The notes: a model not told the origin generated them from the letters alone. A stretch of DNA of 64,000 bases from Pseudomonas umsongensis (GCF_002236105.1 NZ_NIWU01000009.1:1-64000), one strand, 5' to 3'; positions 1-9,671 are shown, counted from the stretch's first letter. Numbers and translations are program-made.

Positions 1-404
1 CCGGTTTAGCCGCGCTGGGCCAGGGACGGCCCATCGCGGCGACCCACGGAGCAATGCCGGAGAGAGGGCATGCCGAGCCCAAGCGAGGCACCGAGTGGTG
101 GGGCAAAGCCTTTTGCTTCCTTTTTGGTGTTTGAAAAAGGGAGTCGCTGTAAAAGCGAAACCATAAGTGGCCGTTACCGCAGCAATGGATATGTACTCCG
201 ACAATAAATCTCACATATAGCTTCCTGTGACGCTTCGCATCACCGTTGCGCACGGCTCAATTAACGCGTCGTCAGTGGAACGCGGAGCGTCCCTGGCGGC
301 ATTCCCACGCAGAGCGTGGGAACGATCAAGAGCCAGTTGAGGGCATGCACTCAACCATAGAATTCCCCACAGGGATACGCGCCCTGCAGGAGCCGTCGCA
401 CGGA
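1..404. other. Intergenic region with a dispersed open fragment
   Basis: No intact gene is seen in this stretch downstream of tamB. Positions 10-207 on the plus strand stay open after a TAG at 7-9 and read as a peptide containing REGMPSPSEAPSGGAKPF and ending GYVLRQ-stop, with no convincing start or ribosome binding site at its head. It looks like the tail of a gene or a dispersed coding-like fragment; similar text recurs in Pseudomonas genomes as far as I remember, which is not a verified search. Positions 224-327 match a mosaic repeat found again at 26364-26498. Confidence 0.4.
224..327. repeat. Mosaic palindromic repeat, copy 1 (partial)
   Basis: This stretch shares long near-identical blocks with 26364-26498: a TGACGC-TCACC hairpin, TTGCGCACGGCTCA, CGTCGTCAGTGGAACGC, GAGCGTCCCTGGCGGCATTCC and a terminal GGGAACGATC. 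The right end is a REP-like palindrome with arms TTCCCACGC and GCGTGGGAA. The left REP-like arm seen in the second copy is missing here, so this copy seems truncated or diverged. Its multi-hairpin makeup is reminiscent of non-autonomous (MITE-like) repeats of fluorescent pseudomonads. Confidence 0.65.
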
Positions 405-3400
405 TCAGAAATCGCGCTTATAAAAGATATCCAACGAACTGGCCACGCCACCCGCGGCCTCAAGGTAGACCTTCTTGCTCAACTTGTAGCGCAAGGCAAT
501 GGTGTTGGCCGGTTCGAACACACCGACGCCATAACGCAGGCTGAGCTTCTCGGAAAGGTTGCCGCTGGCGACCACGCTGGTGGCGTTGCCACTGCCCTCG
601 GTGTCGAGCTGGAAATCCTCGATGCCCAGATTCTTCGCCAGGCCGCCGGTCACCCCGGAGCTGCCCATCAGGCCCAGGCCGAGCGCAGCCTGGGCGAGCA
701 TGTTGTTGTCCTCACCGTTGCTGCTCAGTGGACGCCCCAGCACCAGGTAGGACAGCGCCTGTTCCTGGGCCAGGGCCGGTTCCGAGAAAATCTGCGTGGT
801 CGGTTGCTCGGCGCTGCCGCTCAAGCGGATGCCGGCGATCACATCGTCGGTCTGGCGGATCGCCTCGATGTCCAGGTACGGCTGGTCGATCGGACCTGCG
901 AACAGCAACCGCGCCCGACGCACCGTAAGCCGCTGGCCGTAGGCGCGGTAACGGCCGTCGTTGAGCCATAGCTCACCACGGGTGTCCATGTTGTCACCGA
1001 TGTGCACATGCCCCTGCACATTGGCAGTCAGGCCAAACCCTGCAAAGCTCAGCTTGTCTTCGCCGACCACCACATCGATGTCCATTTTCATCGCGAGGGG
1101 TGGTTTGCCCTCTTCGGTCTGCTGCCCGATGATCACCGTGTCATCGGACACCTTGACCGTCGATGGCGGCAATTCTCGAATGGTGATGTCACCCTTGGGC
1201 ACCCGCACTTTGCCGGCGATGGCCAGTTCATCCCCCTTCATCGAGATTTTCAGGTCCGGGGCCACTTCGACTTTGGCGTAGGGTTCGACGCTGACCGGCA
1301 ACTGCGAGCCCTTGAGCGCCAGGTCCACCACCAGCGCCTGGCCCCAGGCGACATTGCCATTCAGGCTGCCCTGCCCGGCCTTGCCGCTTTTCCAGTTGCC
1401 GTTGAGCTGCACGGATTCGCCCGCGATCAGCGCCTGCAGTTGCAACGCTTGAATCTCCATCGGCAATTCGGCGCCGGAAACCTCACCGTCGCTGAGCAAC
1501 AGATTGCCATTGACCTGCGGCGCCAGCAGGCCACCGGCAATCGTGCCGCTGCCATTCAAGCGACCGGACAGTTTCTCGACCATGGGCACAAAGGGTCGCG
1601 CCACCGACACGTCCAGGCCATTCAAGCGGAACGTGCCAGTCATTGGCTTGTTCTTCGGCAACGGGTTGATCTGCGCCTGCACCCTCAATTCTCCGAGCTT
1701 GCCACCGACAAAATCCAGCTCGGTATCAATGCGCTTGGGCGTCAGCTGGCTGGTGAGTTTCAGCGTCTGGTAGGGGAAGTCCAGCCACTGATCTTTCTCG
1801 CGCATACGCAACGTACCACCGCTGGCATCGATGCTGATCACGCCGTTCGGGCCGCTGGCCGGCAGGTCCAGTTGCACGTCGGCGTTGAGCCGGCCTTGCC
1901 ATGCGAAATCCTTGGGCAGCCACTGGGCGAGGCTGTCGATGGGGAATTGCTTGAGGTGGTAACGCAACTTCGGCTCGGGCATCAAGCGCTGGTCTTCACC
2001 ACACAAACTGGCCGGGCCGGACGCCCAGCAATGAGCGCCGAAACTGATTTTGCCGTCCGCTAGCCGCTCCAGCTTGGCCGGACCTTGCAACCTCCAGTCC
2101 TGGCCACCGGCCTGGATATCGCCGCTGGCCAGGCGTCCGCGCCAGTTGCCTTTGTCCAGTGCACCGTCGAGGCCAAGGGCGAGCTTGAGCTTGGGCCCTT
2201 GCAGGTCGAGGCTCAGTTTCTGGTTCTTGATGTCGCCCTGCCCGCTGGCAGTCAGCGTGCCCAGCGAGGTATCGCCCGCCTGGATGCCGCTGCCCTTGAG
2301 GTCGATTTTCGCCCGTTGCGCGCTGTCGAGTGTCGCATCGAGGTTCAGGCTTTGCAGGCGGTTGTCCTGGAAAGCCAATTGCGTGCCTTGCAGCCCGAGC
2401 TTGCCTTGCGGCGCCTTGAGCGTGCCGGCGACATCGACCCGGCCATTGATCTGGCCACGCAATTGCGGCCAGAGCTGGGCCAGTCGCGCCAGCTTGATGT
2501 CGATCTGCCCGGTGAGTTTCTGCTGCAGGCTGCCCTTGCCGTTGATGCTGTTGTCGCCGAGGCGAATCTGCAGGGCCTTGAGGTTCCATTGCTCGCCACT
2601 GCCATCGGCCTTGGCTTGCAGGACGGCTGGCTGGCCGCGCAGCTTGCCCTTCAGGTCCAGGTCGGCGCTCAGGCTGAGCGTTTCGTTCTTCATCTCGCCT
2701 TTGCTGCGCAACGGTCCGGCCAGGGTGCCCGGCAGTTCCGCGACCCAGTACGCCGGGTCGATCGCGGAAAGATCCAGCGCGGTATCCCAGGCGATGCCGT
2801 CGGCGAACTGCAGGTTCAGGTGCCCTTCGGCCTTGCCCTGCCCGGCGACGAGCTGGATCTGTTGCAGGTAGACTTTCGTCAGGTCGCCGGCAAACGGGCT
2901 GGTCAGGCTGAAGGCCCCGGCCGGGCCATCCAGGGCCGCATCGAAGTGCCCCAGGTAGTTGCCGTCGGTGTAGGAGACGTCACCGTTGAAGCTGCGCAGG
3001 GCCACTTGGGGTTCGTCGATCAGCGGGTAAAGACGGTGCCACGGGAAATCCAGCCAGGCGACTTTGGCATCAGCGCTCAGGCCCTTGCTCCAGTCCAACT
3101 GGCCGGTAAGCTTGAGACTTTGCTTGTCGTTGGCGGTCAGGTCCAGCGCGGCGATTTGCGCGCCGTTGGCGTCGACCTTGCCTTGCAGCGCCAGCCCGAC
3201 CGGACCTTGCTCGGCAGGCAACGTGGCCTTGCCGACTAATTGATAACCGTTTTTCAGGTCACCGGCGCCGGTCAGTTCAAGCTGATTGAGTTGCAGGGTG
3301 TCTGGCAAGTCAGCGCTGGGTTTGAAGCCGTCAGCGGAGATACGCAAGGTGGCCGGCAGGTTTTCCACCAAGGGTTGCAGTTGGCCGGTCAGTTGGCCAC

Positions 3401-4079
3401 TGAGATAGCCGCTGCTGTCGGCTTTCAGGTTAAGGGTCTTGAGCAGGTCACCGTCAATCTTCAGCGCCAGCGCCCAGGGTCCGCTGCCGGGTGCGGGCAG
3501 GGTGAGCTTGCCCTCGGCCTTGAGCGGCCAGTTGCCGGTCGGTTGCAGCAGGCCAGACAAGTGCAGGCTCAGCTCATCGCGCTGCAATTGCACCGAGTCG
3601 ATCTGCAAGCCGTTGGCTGTCCAGTGTGCCGCCAGTTGCAAGCCCTTGAGTTGTTCGCTGCCGTTGAACAGCAGACTGCCAACCTGGATATCCCCCAGTT
3701 CGAGCGCCAGGGGCAGTTTCAAGTCAGGAAGACTGATCGGCCCACTGCTCTCCTCTTGCGCGTCGGGCGGCAATTGCAGGCTGACCCGATCAGCCTTTAA
3801 TTGCCCGATGCACAAGGTCATGCGCGTCAGGCACAGCGGCGACCAGGCGAAGATGACCTTATCCAGTTCGACCCGGCTGGTGTCTTGCTGCCACAACACA
3901 TGATCGGCGCTCCATTGCCCACCCAGGCGACCCTGGAAATTGTCCAGGCTCAAACCTGGCACGAACCCGAGCGCCCAGCGACTGCCCGTCGCAGTGCCCA
4001 GCACCGTGGCCACTGTCAAAACCACCAGCATCAGCATCGCCAGAACGGCCAGCAGCGTTATTTTCAAGCCACGCTTCAC
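405..4079 (-). CDS. tamB: Translocation and assembly module inner-membrane protein TamB
   Basis: A 1224-residue AsmA-like giant that spans the periplasm and works with TamA to deliver outer-membrane proteins and probably to carry phospholipid between membranes. Residues about 5-27 are a single uncleaved membrane anchor; the body is repetitive amphipathic beta strand (many LDLxG, LxLKGxL and GxL turns), as in the beta-taco groove of the family. The C-terminal 300 residues or so match the conserved TamB/DUF490 domain and end in DIFYKRDF with a terminal Phe. Its start overlaps the tamA stop by four bases (ATGA), so the two are translationally coupled. Length fits the family (about 1200-1300). 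Confidence 0.95.
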   Translation of the reverse strand: MKRGLKITLLAVLAMLMLVVLTVATVLGTATGSRWALGFVPGLSLDNFQGRLGGQWSADHVLWQQDTSRVELDKVIFAWSPLCLTRMTLCIGQLKADRVSLQLPPDAQEESSGPISLPDLKLPLALELGDIQVGSLLFNGSEQLKGLQLAAHWTANGLQIDSVQLQRDELSLHLSGLLQPTGNWPLKAEGKLTLPAPGSGPWALALKIDGDLLKTLNLKADSSGYLSGQLTGQLQPLVENLPATLRISADGFKPSADLPDTLQLNQLELTGAGDLKNGYQLVGKATLPAEQGPVGLALQGKVDANGAQIAALDLTANDKQSLKLTGQLDWSKGLSADAKVAWLDFPWHRLYPLIDEPQVALRSFNGDVSYTDGNYLGHFDAALDGPAGAFSLTSPFAGDLTKVYLQQIQLVAGQGKAEGHLNLQFADGIAWDTALDLSAIDPAYWVAELPGTLAGPLRSKGEMKNETLSLSADLDLKGKLRGQPAVLQAKADGSGEQWNLKALQIRLGDNSINGKGSLQQKLTGQIDIKLARLAQLWPQLRGQINGRVDVAGTLKAPQGKLGLQGTQLAFQDNRLQSLNLDATLDSAQRAKIDLKGSGIQAGDTSLGTLTASGQGDIKNQKLSLDLQGPKLKLALGLDGALDKGNWRGRLASGDIQAGGQDWRLQGPAKLERLADGKISFGAHCWASGPASLCGEDQRLMPEPKLRYHLKQFPIDSLAQWLPKDFAWQGRLNADVQLDLPASGPNGVISIDASGGTLRMREKDQWLDFPYQTLKLTSQLTPKRIDTELDFVGGKLGELRVQAQINPLPKNKPMTGTFRLNGLDVSVARPFVPMVEKLSGRLNGSGTIAGGLLAPQVNGNLLLSDGEVSGAELPMEIQALQLQALIAGESVQLNGNWKSGKAGQGSLNGNVAWGQALVVDLALKGSQLPVSVEPYAKVEVAPDLKISMKGDELAIAGKVRVPKGDITIRELPPSTVKVSDDTVIIGQQTEEGKPPLAMKMDIDVVVGEDKLSFAGFGLTANVQGHVHIGDNMDTRGELWLNDGRYRAYGQRLTVRRARLLFAGPIDQPYLDIEAIRQTDDVIAGIRLSGSAEQPTTQIFSEPALAQEQALSYLVLGRPLSSNGEDNNMLAQAALGLGLMGSSGVTGGLAKNLGIEDFQLDTEGSGNATSVVASGNLSEKLSLRYGVGVFEPANTIALRYKLSKKVYLEAAGGVASSLDIFYKRDF

Positions 4080-5803
4080 AGCTCGGGCCCCATGGAAAAG
4101 TGCAATCGAATGCCGCCATCGTCGTCCAGCGCATGGGCCAGGTCGAGGCGGATCGGCCCCACCGGAGAGATCCAGCGCACGCCGATGCCGACCCCGGTCT
4201 TGAGGTTTGGCAGCTCAAGTGTATTAAAGGAGTTGCCCTGATCGACGAAGGTCGCCACGCGCCATTTTTCCGCAACGGAATACTGGTATTCGGCGCTGGC
4301 GGTGACCATGTAGCGCCCACCAATGCGATCACCCTGATTGTTCTCCGGGGACAGGCTTTGATAGTCGTACCCCCGCACGCTCTGATCGCCACCGGCGAAA
4401 AAGCGCAATGAAGGCGGGATCGACTTGTAGCCGTTGGTGGCACTGCCGCCGACCTGCACCCGGCCGAGCAAGCGGTGCTTGTCGAACACCGTGGTCAGGC
4501 CTTTGACCAGCGCGGTGCCGTACAGCAAGTTGTTATCCGAACCCAGGCCTTCCTTGGCGACCTTGCTTTCGAACTGCAGGCGATAACCGTTGTGCGGGTC
4601 GATGCGGTTGTCGCTTTTGAGGTACGAGTAGCTCACACCGGGCATCAGTAGCGTACTGAGGCCGGAATCGTCGCCGAGTCGGTATTCCTCGCGCTGCCAC
4701 TTGAGCGAAACCACCCGTTGCCAGCCGCTGGGCAACTTGCTGTGCCACTCAGGCCCCACAGTCAGCAATTTGCTGAGGCTGTCCTTGTCAGCGATTTCTT
4801 CGTTCTGATAACCACCGGCGAAGCGCAGTTTGTCGGTCAGCGGAGGGTCCAGGGGAATGTCGTAGAACACCCCGACGTTTTGCCGCGGCGCCGAGATTTC
4901 GGTCTCCCAGCCATAACTGTGACCCTGGGGGTTGACCCAGTGCCGAGTCCAGTTGGCCTTCACCCGTGGACCGACGTCGGTGGAGTAGCCAAGGCCCAGG
5001 CCCATGGTGCGTGGCTTGCGGGTTTCGAGCTTGACGTCCACCGGGATCACTTCGTCCTTGGACGCGGTCGGCGCCGCGTCGACCCGCACGCCTTCGAAAT
5101 AGCCGCTCGATTGCAGCGCCTGGTTGAGTTCGGCGATCAGTTCGGAGTCATACGGCGTACCCGCCTTGAAGGGCACCATGCGCTGCAGCAGGTCTTCGTC
5201 GAATGGTGTGTCGCCTTCGAAACTGACCTTGCCCAGCGAGTAGCGCGGGCCACTGTCGTAGACCAGCTCGATATCGGCCACGCCAGCGCGCGGGTCGACC
5301 GACAACTTCTGACGGGTGAAGTGGCCGCTGAAAAAGCCATAGCGCGAGGCCTGGTTCTGGATCAGGCGCTTGGCGTCCTCGTACTGTCCGTGGTTGAGGA
5401 CCGCACCGGTTTGCAGGGCATGGCTCTTGGGCACGCGAAAGGCCTTGAGGCTGGCCGCCGGGCCGTCGACGCGGATCGTGACGTTGCGCAAATGCACCGG
5501 CTCGCCGGGCTCGATGGTCAGCACCAGGCGCGGTGTCTTGCCCGCCTTCACTTCGCTGTCGATTTGCGGCTGGTAGTAACCCAAGGCCTGGGCAGCCTTG
5601 CGCGCCTGTTCCTCGGCGCCACGACTGAAGCGCAGCAAGGCCTCTTCGTCACGATCGCCGAGACTGCCGATATAGCCCTCTATATTGGCCTTCAGTGCAT
5701 CGTTGGACGGTTTGATCCGCACATCCAATTCACTTTGCGCCAGCGCCGCGCAGCTGGTAATCAGCATCAGCACGCCACTGGTAATTCTTCCTGGAAACTT
5801 CAT
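4076..5803 (-). CDS. tamA: Translocation and assembly module outer-membrane protein TamA
   Basis: A 575-residue Omp85-family protein. A signal peptide (about residues 1-23, ending SCAALA) is followed by POTRA domains to about residue 270 and a 16-strand Bac_surface_Ag barrel to the end; the RGYDYQSLSP motif near residue 455 is the lid-lock VRGY/F type of Omp85 barrels. I chose the ATG at 5803 because the longer GTG option at 5821 adds six residues in front of a good signal peptide. It is followed by tamB with a four-base overlap and preceded by a GNAT gene 63 nt upstream on the same strand. Confidence 0.94.
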   Translation of the reverse strand: MKFPGRITSGVLMLITSCAALAQSELDVRIKPSNDALKANIEGYIGSLGDRDEEALLRFSRGAEEQARKAAQALGYYQPQIDSEVKAGKTPRLVLTIEPGEPVHLRNVTIRVDGPAASLKAFRVPKSHALQTGAVLNHGQYEDAKRLIQNQASRYGFFSGHFTRQKLSVDPRAGVADIELVYDSGPRYSLGKVSFEGDTPFDEDLLQRMVPFKAGTPYDSELIAELNQALQSSGYFEGVRVDAAPTASKDEVIPVDVKLETRKPRTMGLGLGYSTDVGPRVKANWTRHWVNPQGHSYGWETEISAPRQNVGVFYDIPLDPPLTDKLRFAGGYQNEEIADKDSLSKLLTVGPEWHSKLPSGWQRVVSLKWQREEYRLGDDSGLSTLLMPGVSYSYLKSDNRIDPHNGYRLQFESKVAKEGLGSDNNLLYGTALVKGLTTVFDKHRLLGRVQVGGSATNGYKSIPPSLRFFAGGDQSVRGYDYQSLSPENNQGDRIGGRYMVTASAEYQYSVAEKWRVATFVDQGNSFNTLELPNLKTGVGIGVRWISPVGPIRLDLAHALDDDGGIRLHFSMGPEL

Positions 5804-5866
5804 AGGCGCGGATGCTATCACGAGCGTGGAGCGTGATAGAGCCTGGCGTGCACGGAAAGTTCGACC

Positions 5867-6517
5867 TCAAGCTGTTGCGGAATGTAATACCTGCGGATTG
5901 GCGTGAAAAAACACGTGCTCGCGAATCGGCCCCACGGCCACCTCGCCGATTTCTTCATAGCCCTGGCGCTTATAGAAGTCCAGGTAACGAGGGTTGCCGG
6001 TGTCGAGAATCACGCCCTGGGAATTTTCATCCACCGCGCACCAGTTATGCACCGCCTGCAGCAGTTGCTCGCCAAAGTGCTTGCCCTGGAACTGTGGGTG
6101 AACCCCCAGCAACGGCAGCACGTGCACCGAGTCGTTCGGCACGCAGGCAGCGACGGCGTCGTGGTACTCAAGGTAGCGGCGGGTGCAGCGAAAACCGGTA
6201 CTGAGCACCATGCGCAGGCGCCAGGCCCAACTTTCAGTCACACCCAGGCGCCGTTGCGGTGGCGCGATCAGGGCAATGCCGATCAGCCGGTCATTGACCA
6301 ACAGGCCGATGGCCGGCAACTCCTGGAAAAAATGCTGCTTGACCAACTCGCGCACGGTGGCACGCACCCGTTGTTCATAGCCGGGACGCTCGGCTTCGAA
6401 CAGATAGCTGAACGTCGGCTCGTGGCGATAGGCCTGGTATAGCAGCGAGCGGGCTTCACGGGAGTAACCACTGTCGAGCATGTGGATATCGGCAATGGCG
6501 GTCGAGGTTTCAGGCAT
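5867..6517 (-). CDS. GNAT family N-acetyltransferase
   Basis: About 216 residues. The C-terminal half has the GNAT acetyl-CoA core: VHVLPLLGVHPQFQGKHFGEQLL matches motif A (Q-x-x-G-x-G/A-like loop, here QGKHFG), followed by VILDTGNPRYLDFYKRQGYE, the usual motif B with a FYxxxGY/F element. The substrate cannot be told from sequence. The ATG at 6517 has GGGAGAA seven to nine bases upstream; the longer in-frame opening at 6547 lacks that support. It sits upstream of tamA on the same strand and divergent from xthA, an order also found in P. aeruginosa as far as I recall. Confidence 0.85.
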   Translation of the reverse strand: MPETSTAIADIHMLDSGYSREARSLLYQAYRHEPTFSYLFEAERPGYEQRVRATVRELVKQHFFQELPAIGLLVNDRLIGIALIAPPQRRLGVTESWAWRLRMVLSTGFRCTRRYLEYHDAVAACVPNDSVHVLPLLGVHPQFQGKHFGEQLLQAVHNWCAVDENSQGVILDTGNPRYLDFYKRQGYEEIGEVAVGPIREHVFFHANPQVLHSATA

Positions 6518-6701
6518 GACGGTCGTTCTCCCTGGCGCAGCTCGCACGGCTGCGCTCTTGATGTTACGAGCTCATTTGGGCTGACGCAGTTCCTTGCTGA
6601 TCGCAAATCAGTGTAGGCAATGAAATCCCGTTCGTCCCACCGCGCACTGGCTCCCGTTGCACATGTCAGCTAGCATCGCCTTTTTGCCAGGACTGCCGAG
6701 C

Positions 6702-7514
6702 ATGAAGATCGTCTCCTTCAACATCAACGGGCTGCGCGCTCGCCCGCATCAGCTGGCGGCGCTGATCGAAAAGCATCAGCCCGATGTGATCGGGTTGCAG
6801 GAAACCAAGGTCCATGATGATCAGTTTCCACTCGAAGAAATCAAGGCTCTGGGCTACCACGTGTATTTCCATGGGCAGAAGGGTCACTACGGCGTCGCCC
6901 TGCTCTCCCGTCAGGAACCACTGGCACTGTACAAGGGCTTTGCCACTGATGAAGACGATGCTCAGCGACGCTTTATCTGGGGCACCTTTGCCGACGCCAA
7001 TGGCGTGCCCGTGACCATCATGAACGGTTACTTCCCACAAGGAGAAAGCCGCGACCACCCGACCAAGTTCCCGGCCAAGCAGCGTTTCTACAGCGACCTG
7101 CAGGCGCTGCTGGAAAGCCAGTTCAAGAACGACCAGCCACTGGTGGTGATGGGCGACGTGAATATTTCCCCGGAAGACTGCGACATCGGCATCGGCCCGG
7201 ACAACATGAAACGCTGGCTGAAAACCGGTAAGTGCAGCTTCCTGCCGGAAGAGCGCGAGTGGATGCTCAGGCTGAAAAACTGGGGCCTGGTGGACAGCTT
7301 CCGCCACCTCAACCCGGATGTTGCCGATCGCTTCAGCTGGTTCGACTACCGCAGCCGCGGCTTTGAAGACGAGCCCAAGCGCGGGCTGCGCATCGACCTG
7401 ATCCTGGCGTCCCACGGGCTGCTGCCACGGATCAAGGACGCAGGCGTGGACTATGAACTGCGCGGCATGGAAAAACCTTCGGATCACGCGCCGATCTGGT
7501 TGGAGTTGAGTTAA
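6702..7514 (+). CDS. xthA: Exodeoxyribonuclease III
   Basis: A 270-residue AP endonuclease/3'-5' exonuclease of the base-excision repair pathway, acting in the cytoplasm on abasic sites and blocked 3' ends. The EEP-fold active site is complete: N7 in SFNING, E34 in LQETK, Y110 in NGYFPQG, D152/N154 in GDVNIS and the terminal SDHAPIW with H262. Length equals the E. coli enzyme. I took the ATG at 6702 (MKIVSFN) rather than an upstream in-frame start at 6657, because MKIVSFNINGLRAR is the family N-terminus. Confidence 0.96.
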   Translation: MKIVSFNINGLRARPHQLAALIEKHQPDVIGLQETKVHDDQFPLEEIKALGYHVYFHGQKGHYGVALLSRQEPLALYKGFATDEDDAQRRFIWGTFADANGVPVTIMNGYFPQGESRDHPTKFPAKQRFYSDLQALLESQFKNDQPLVVMGDVNISPEDCDIGIGPDNMKRWLKTGKCSFLPEEREWMLRLKNWGLVDSFRHLNPDVADRFSWFDYRSRGFEDEPKRGLRIDLILASHGLLPRIKDAGVDYELRGMEKPSDHAPIWLELS

Positions 7515-7530
7515 AAACCGCTGCCTGTTT

Positions 7531-7561
7531 GATCGTTCCCACGCTCTGCGTGGGAACGATC
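7531..7561. repeat. REP-like palindrome, family A
   Basis: A perfect 31-bp inverted repeat with arms GATCGTTCCCACGC and its complement around a short loop, 16 nt after the xthA stop. The same sequence in reverse-complement form is at 16992-17022, and related copies lie at 300-327 and 26364-26388. Placed just downstream of a gene it may also act as a terminator or an RNA-stabilising hairpin. Confidence 0.85.
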
Positions 7562-7651
7562 AAAGCATGGGGGGCAGACAGAGCTGTCATCTTTCGGAAA
7601 TCTTTCTGACTTATTCTCCCGGCACTTCCCTTGGTCTTGAAAGGTGCCGGC

Positions 7652-8992
7652 ATGTCGCTACGCGGTTTGCTCCTGTTGATCCTCTGCACCTGGCTGCCGC
7701 TGTCGGTGGCGGCCAGCACCTTGCCGATTCCTGGGCAAGGTCCGGTGTTGCGTATCCAGGGCTCCAACACCATTGGCGCGGCACTGGGGCCGGCGCTGGT
7801 CGAGGGCCTGATGCGTGAGCAGGGTCTGCTCAAGGTGCACAGCGAACCGACGGACCGGCCCAATGAATCACGTATCGTCGGTGAAACCGAACAAGGCCGC
7901 CGGGTTGAAGTGCAACTGGCGGCCCATGGCTCCAGTACCGGATTCAGCGCGTTGAAAGCGGCCAGTGCCGATCTCGCCGCCTCTTCCAGGCCGATCAAGG
8001 ACAGCGAACTGGTCAACCTGCAACCCTTGGGCGACCTGAAAAGCGCCAACGCCGAACAAGTCATCGCCATCGACGGGCTGGCAATCATCCTCCATCCGCA
8101 AAACCCGTTGAACACCCTCGCCACCGAGCAACTGGCGCGCATTTTCAGCGGTGAGGTGAAAACCTGGGAGGAGCTCGGAGGCCACGGCGGGGCCATCCAT
8201 CTCTATGCGCGCGACGATCAGTCCGGCACCTACGATACGTTCAGGGAACTGGTGCTCAGTGGTCATGGCAAAACCCTGAGCGGAAGCGCAAAACGATTCG
8301 AGTCCAGCGAACAATTGTCCGACGCAGTCAGCCAGGACCCGCACGGCATCGGCTTTATCGGCCTGCCGTACGTGCGCTCGGCCAAGGCCGTGGCGATTGC
8401 CGACGGCCAGTCCATGGCCATGCTGCCACTCAACAGCCTGATTGCCACGGAAGACTACCCGCTGTCCCGACGCTTGTTTTTTTACCTGCCACCCAAGCGC
8501 TACAACCCTTGGGCCGAAGCACTGGTGGCCTTCGCGCAAAGTCAGAAAGGCCAGGCGATCGTCGCGGCCAACGGTTTCGTCGCCCAGACGATCCAGGCCA
8601 TGAGCGTCACGCCGAATGCGTTGATGCCCGAGGGCTACCAGGCACTGAGCCGCCACGCCATGCGCCTGACAGTGAACTTTCGCTTTGAGGAAGGCAGCGC
8701 CAGCCTGGACAACAAGGCCCGACAGGACCTGTCACGGGTCCTCGACTATATGAAGCAGCACGAAAAGACCGATCGCCGGGTAACGCTGGTCGGGTTCGGC
8801 GATGCCAAGCTCGATCCGGCACGCGCCGACCTGCTGTCCAAGCTGCGGGCCATGGCGGTGCGCCGCGAACTGGTGAAAAGCGGCGTGGTACTGCGGGACA
8901 TTCGCGGTTTTGGCGCCGAAATGCCGGTGGCGGCCAATAGCGAGGATGAAGGACGGATCAGGAATCGGCGGGTCGAGGTCTGGGTCTACTAA
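7652..8992 (+). CDS. PstS-like periplasmic phosphate-binding domain fused to an OmpA C-terminal domain
   Basis: A 446-residue exported protein. Residues 1-22 form a signal peptide. Residues about 30-300 are a PstS-like solute-binding domain (RIQGSNTIGAALGPAL, STGFSALKAASADLAASSRPI, IFSGEVKTWEELGG, RDDQSGTYDTF, GIGFIGLPY). Residues about 340-446 are an OmpA-type peptidoglycan-binding domain (VNFRFEEGSASLDNKA at its start, RNRRVEVWVY at its end). The fusion suggests a phosphate or oxyanion sensor/binding protein tethered to the cell wall rather than the free PstS of an ABC importer; no pst genes are adjacent. The ATG at 7652 begins a clean signal peptide. Confidence 0.85.
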   Translation: MSLRGLLLLILCTWLPLSVAASTLPIPGQGPVLRIQGSNTIGAALGPALVEGLMREQGLLKVHSEPTDRPNESRIVGETEQGRRVEVQLAAHGSSTGFSALKAASADLAASSRPIKDSELVNLQPLGDLKSANAEQVIAIDGLAIILHPQNPLNTLATEQLARIFSGEVKTWEELGGHGGAIHLYARDDQSGTYDTFRELVLSGHGKTLSGSAKRFESSEQLSDAVSQDPHGIGFIGLPYVRSAKAVAIADGQSMAMLPLNSLIATEDYPLSRRLFFYLPPKRYNPWAEALVAFAQSQKGQAIVAANGFVAQTIQAMSVTPNALMPEGYQALSRHAMRLTVNFRFEEGSASLDNKARQDLSRVLDYMKQHEKTDRRVTLVGFGDAKLDPARADLLSKLRAMAVRRELVKSGVVLRDIRGFGAEMPVAANSEDEGRIRNRRVEVWVY

Positions 8993-9041
8993 GGCTGCCA
9001 GGCCAGGTCCTCGCGCAAATCGAACCTGGCCCGAAACGCCA

Positions 9042-9560
9042 TCAGCCGAGCAATTTCTCCAGTTGCGCCACGGTATCGACGGCGCCCATGGTTTTGGCAG
9101 CATCCAGCGCGGTAATGCCATTGGCGTCCTTGGCTTTCGGGTCGGCGCCTTTGCTGATCAGGTAGTCGACGACTTCGACACGGTTGAACATCGCGGCCAT
9201 CATCAACGCGGTGCGGCCGTCGAATGACGAGCCCTCGACCTGGGCACCGCCTTCGACCAGGGCCTTGATCACGGCCAGGTCGCCCTTGAATGCCGCGCCG
9301 GCAATCGGGCTCTGGCCGTTGTCGTTGCGGATTTCCGGATCAGCCTTGTGCTCAAGCAAGACTTTTACCGTGTCCACGTGGCCGTGGTAAGCGGCCAGCA
9401 TCAGCAAGGTGTCGCCCTTGTGATTGCGCAGGTTCGGCGGCAGGCCCTTGCTCAGCAGCGCAGCCATCATGGCCGCATCACCCTCGCGCGCCTTGTTGAA
9501 GACCTGTTCGGCAAACTCGGCGGCTTCTTCGGGGGTCATCTGGCGGCTTTTGTCAGACAT
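9042..9560 (-). CDS. Ankyrin repeat protein
   Basis: A 172-residue soluble protein built from about four ankyrin repeats after a short charged N-terminal helix. Typical repeat units are GDTLLMLAAYHGHVDTVKVL, NGQSPIAGAAFKGDLAVIKA, DGRTALMMAAMFNRVEVVDY and NGITALDAAKTMG. There is no signal peptide, so it is probably cytoplasmic and mediates protein contacts; partner unknown. The ATG at 9560 has GGAG six to nine bases upstream; a GTG at 9572 is the only longer choice. It is convergent with the PstS-OmpA gene. Confidence 0.85.
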   Translation of the reverse strand: MSDKSRQMTPEEAAEFAEQVFNKAREGDAAMMAALLSKGLPPNLRNHKGDTLLMLAAYHGHVDTVKVLLEHKADPEIRNDNGQSPIAGAAFKGDLAVIKALVEGGAQVEGSSFDGRTALMMAAMFNRVEVVDYLISKGADPKAKDANGITALDAAKTMGAVDTVAQLEKLLG

Positions 9561-9671
9561 TGAACGCTCCACTTTCAGTTTTTCGCAAAGCCGATAGTTT
9601 CCCGACGGTGCTCGCCACTGTCACTTGTTTTTTCTGTTGCGCGGCCATAGCCCAATTCAATAACGCTTCTT

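Noticed and set aside
1002..2063. Long open frame antisense to tamB (353 codons)
   Set aside because: It lies wholly within tamB on the other strand, has low-complexity His/Gln/Arg-rich sequence and no ribosome binding site. It follows from GC-rich codon usage.
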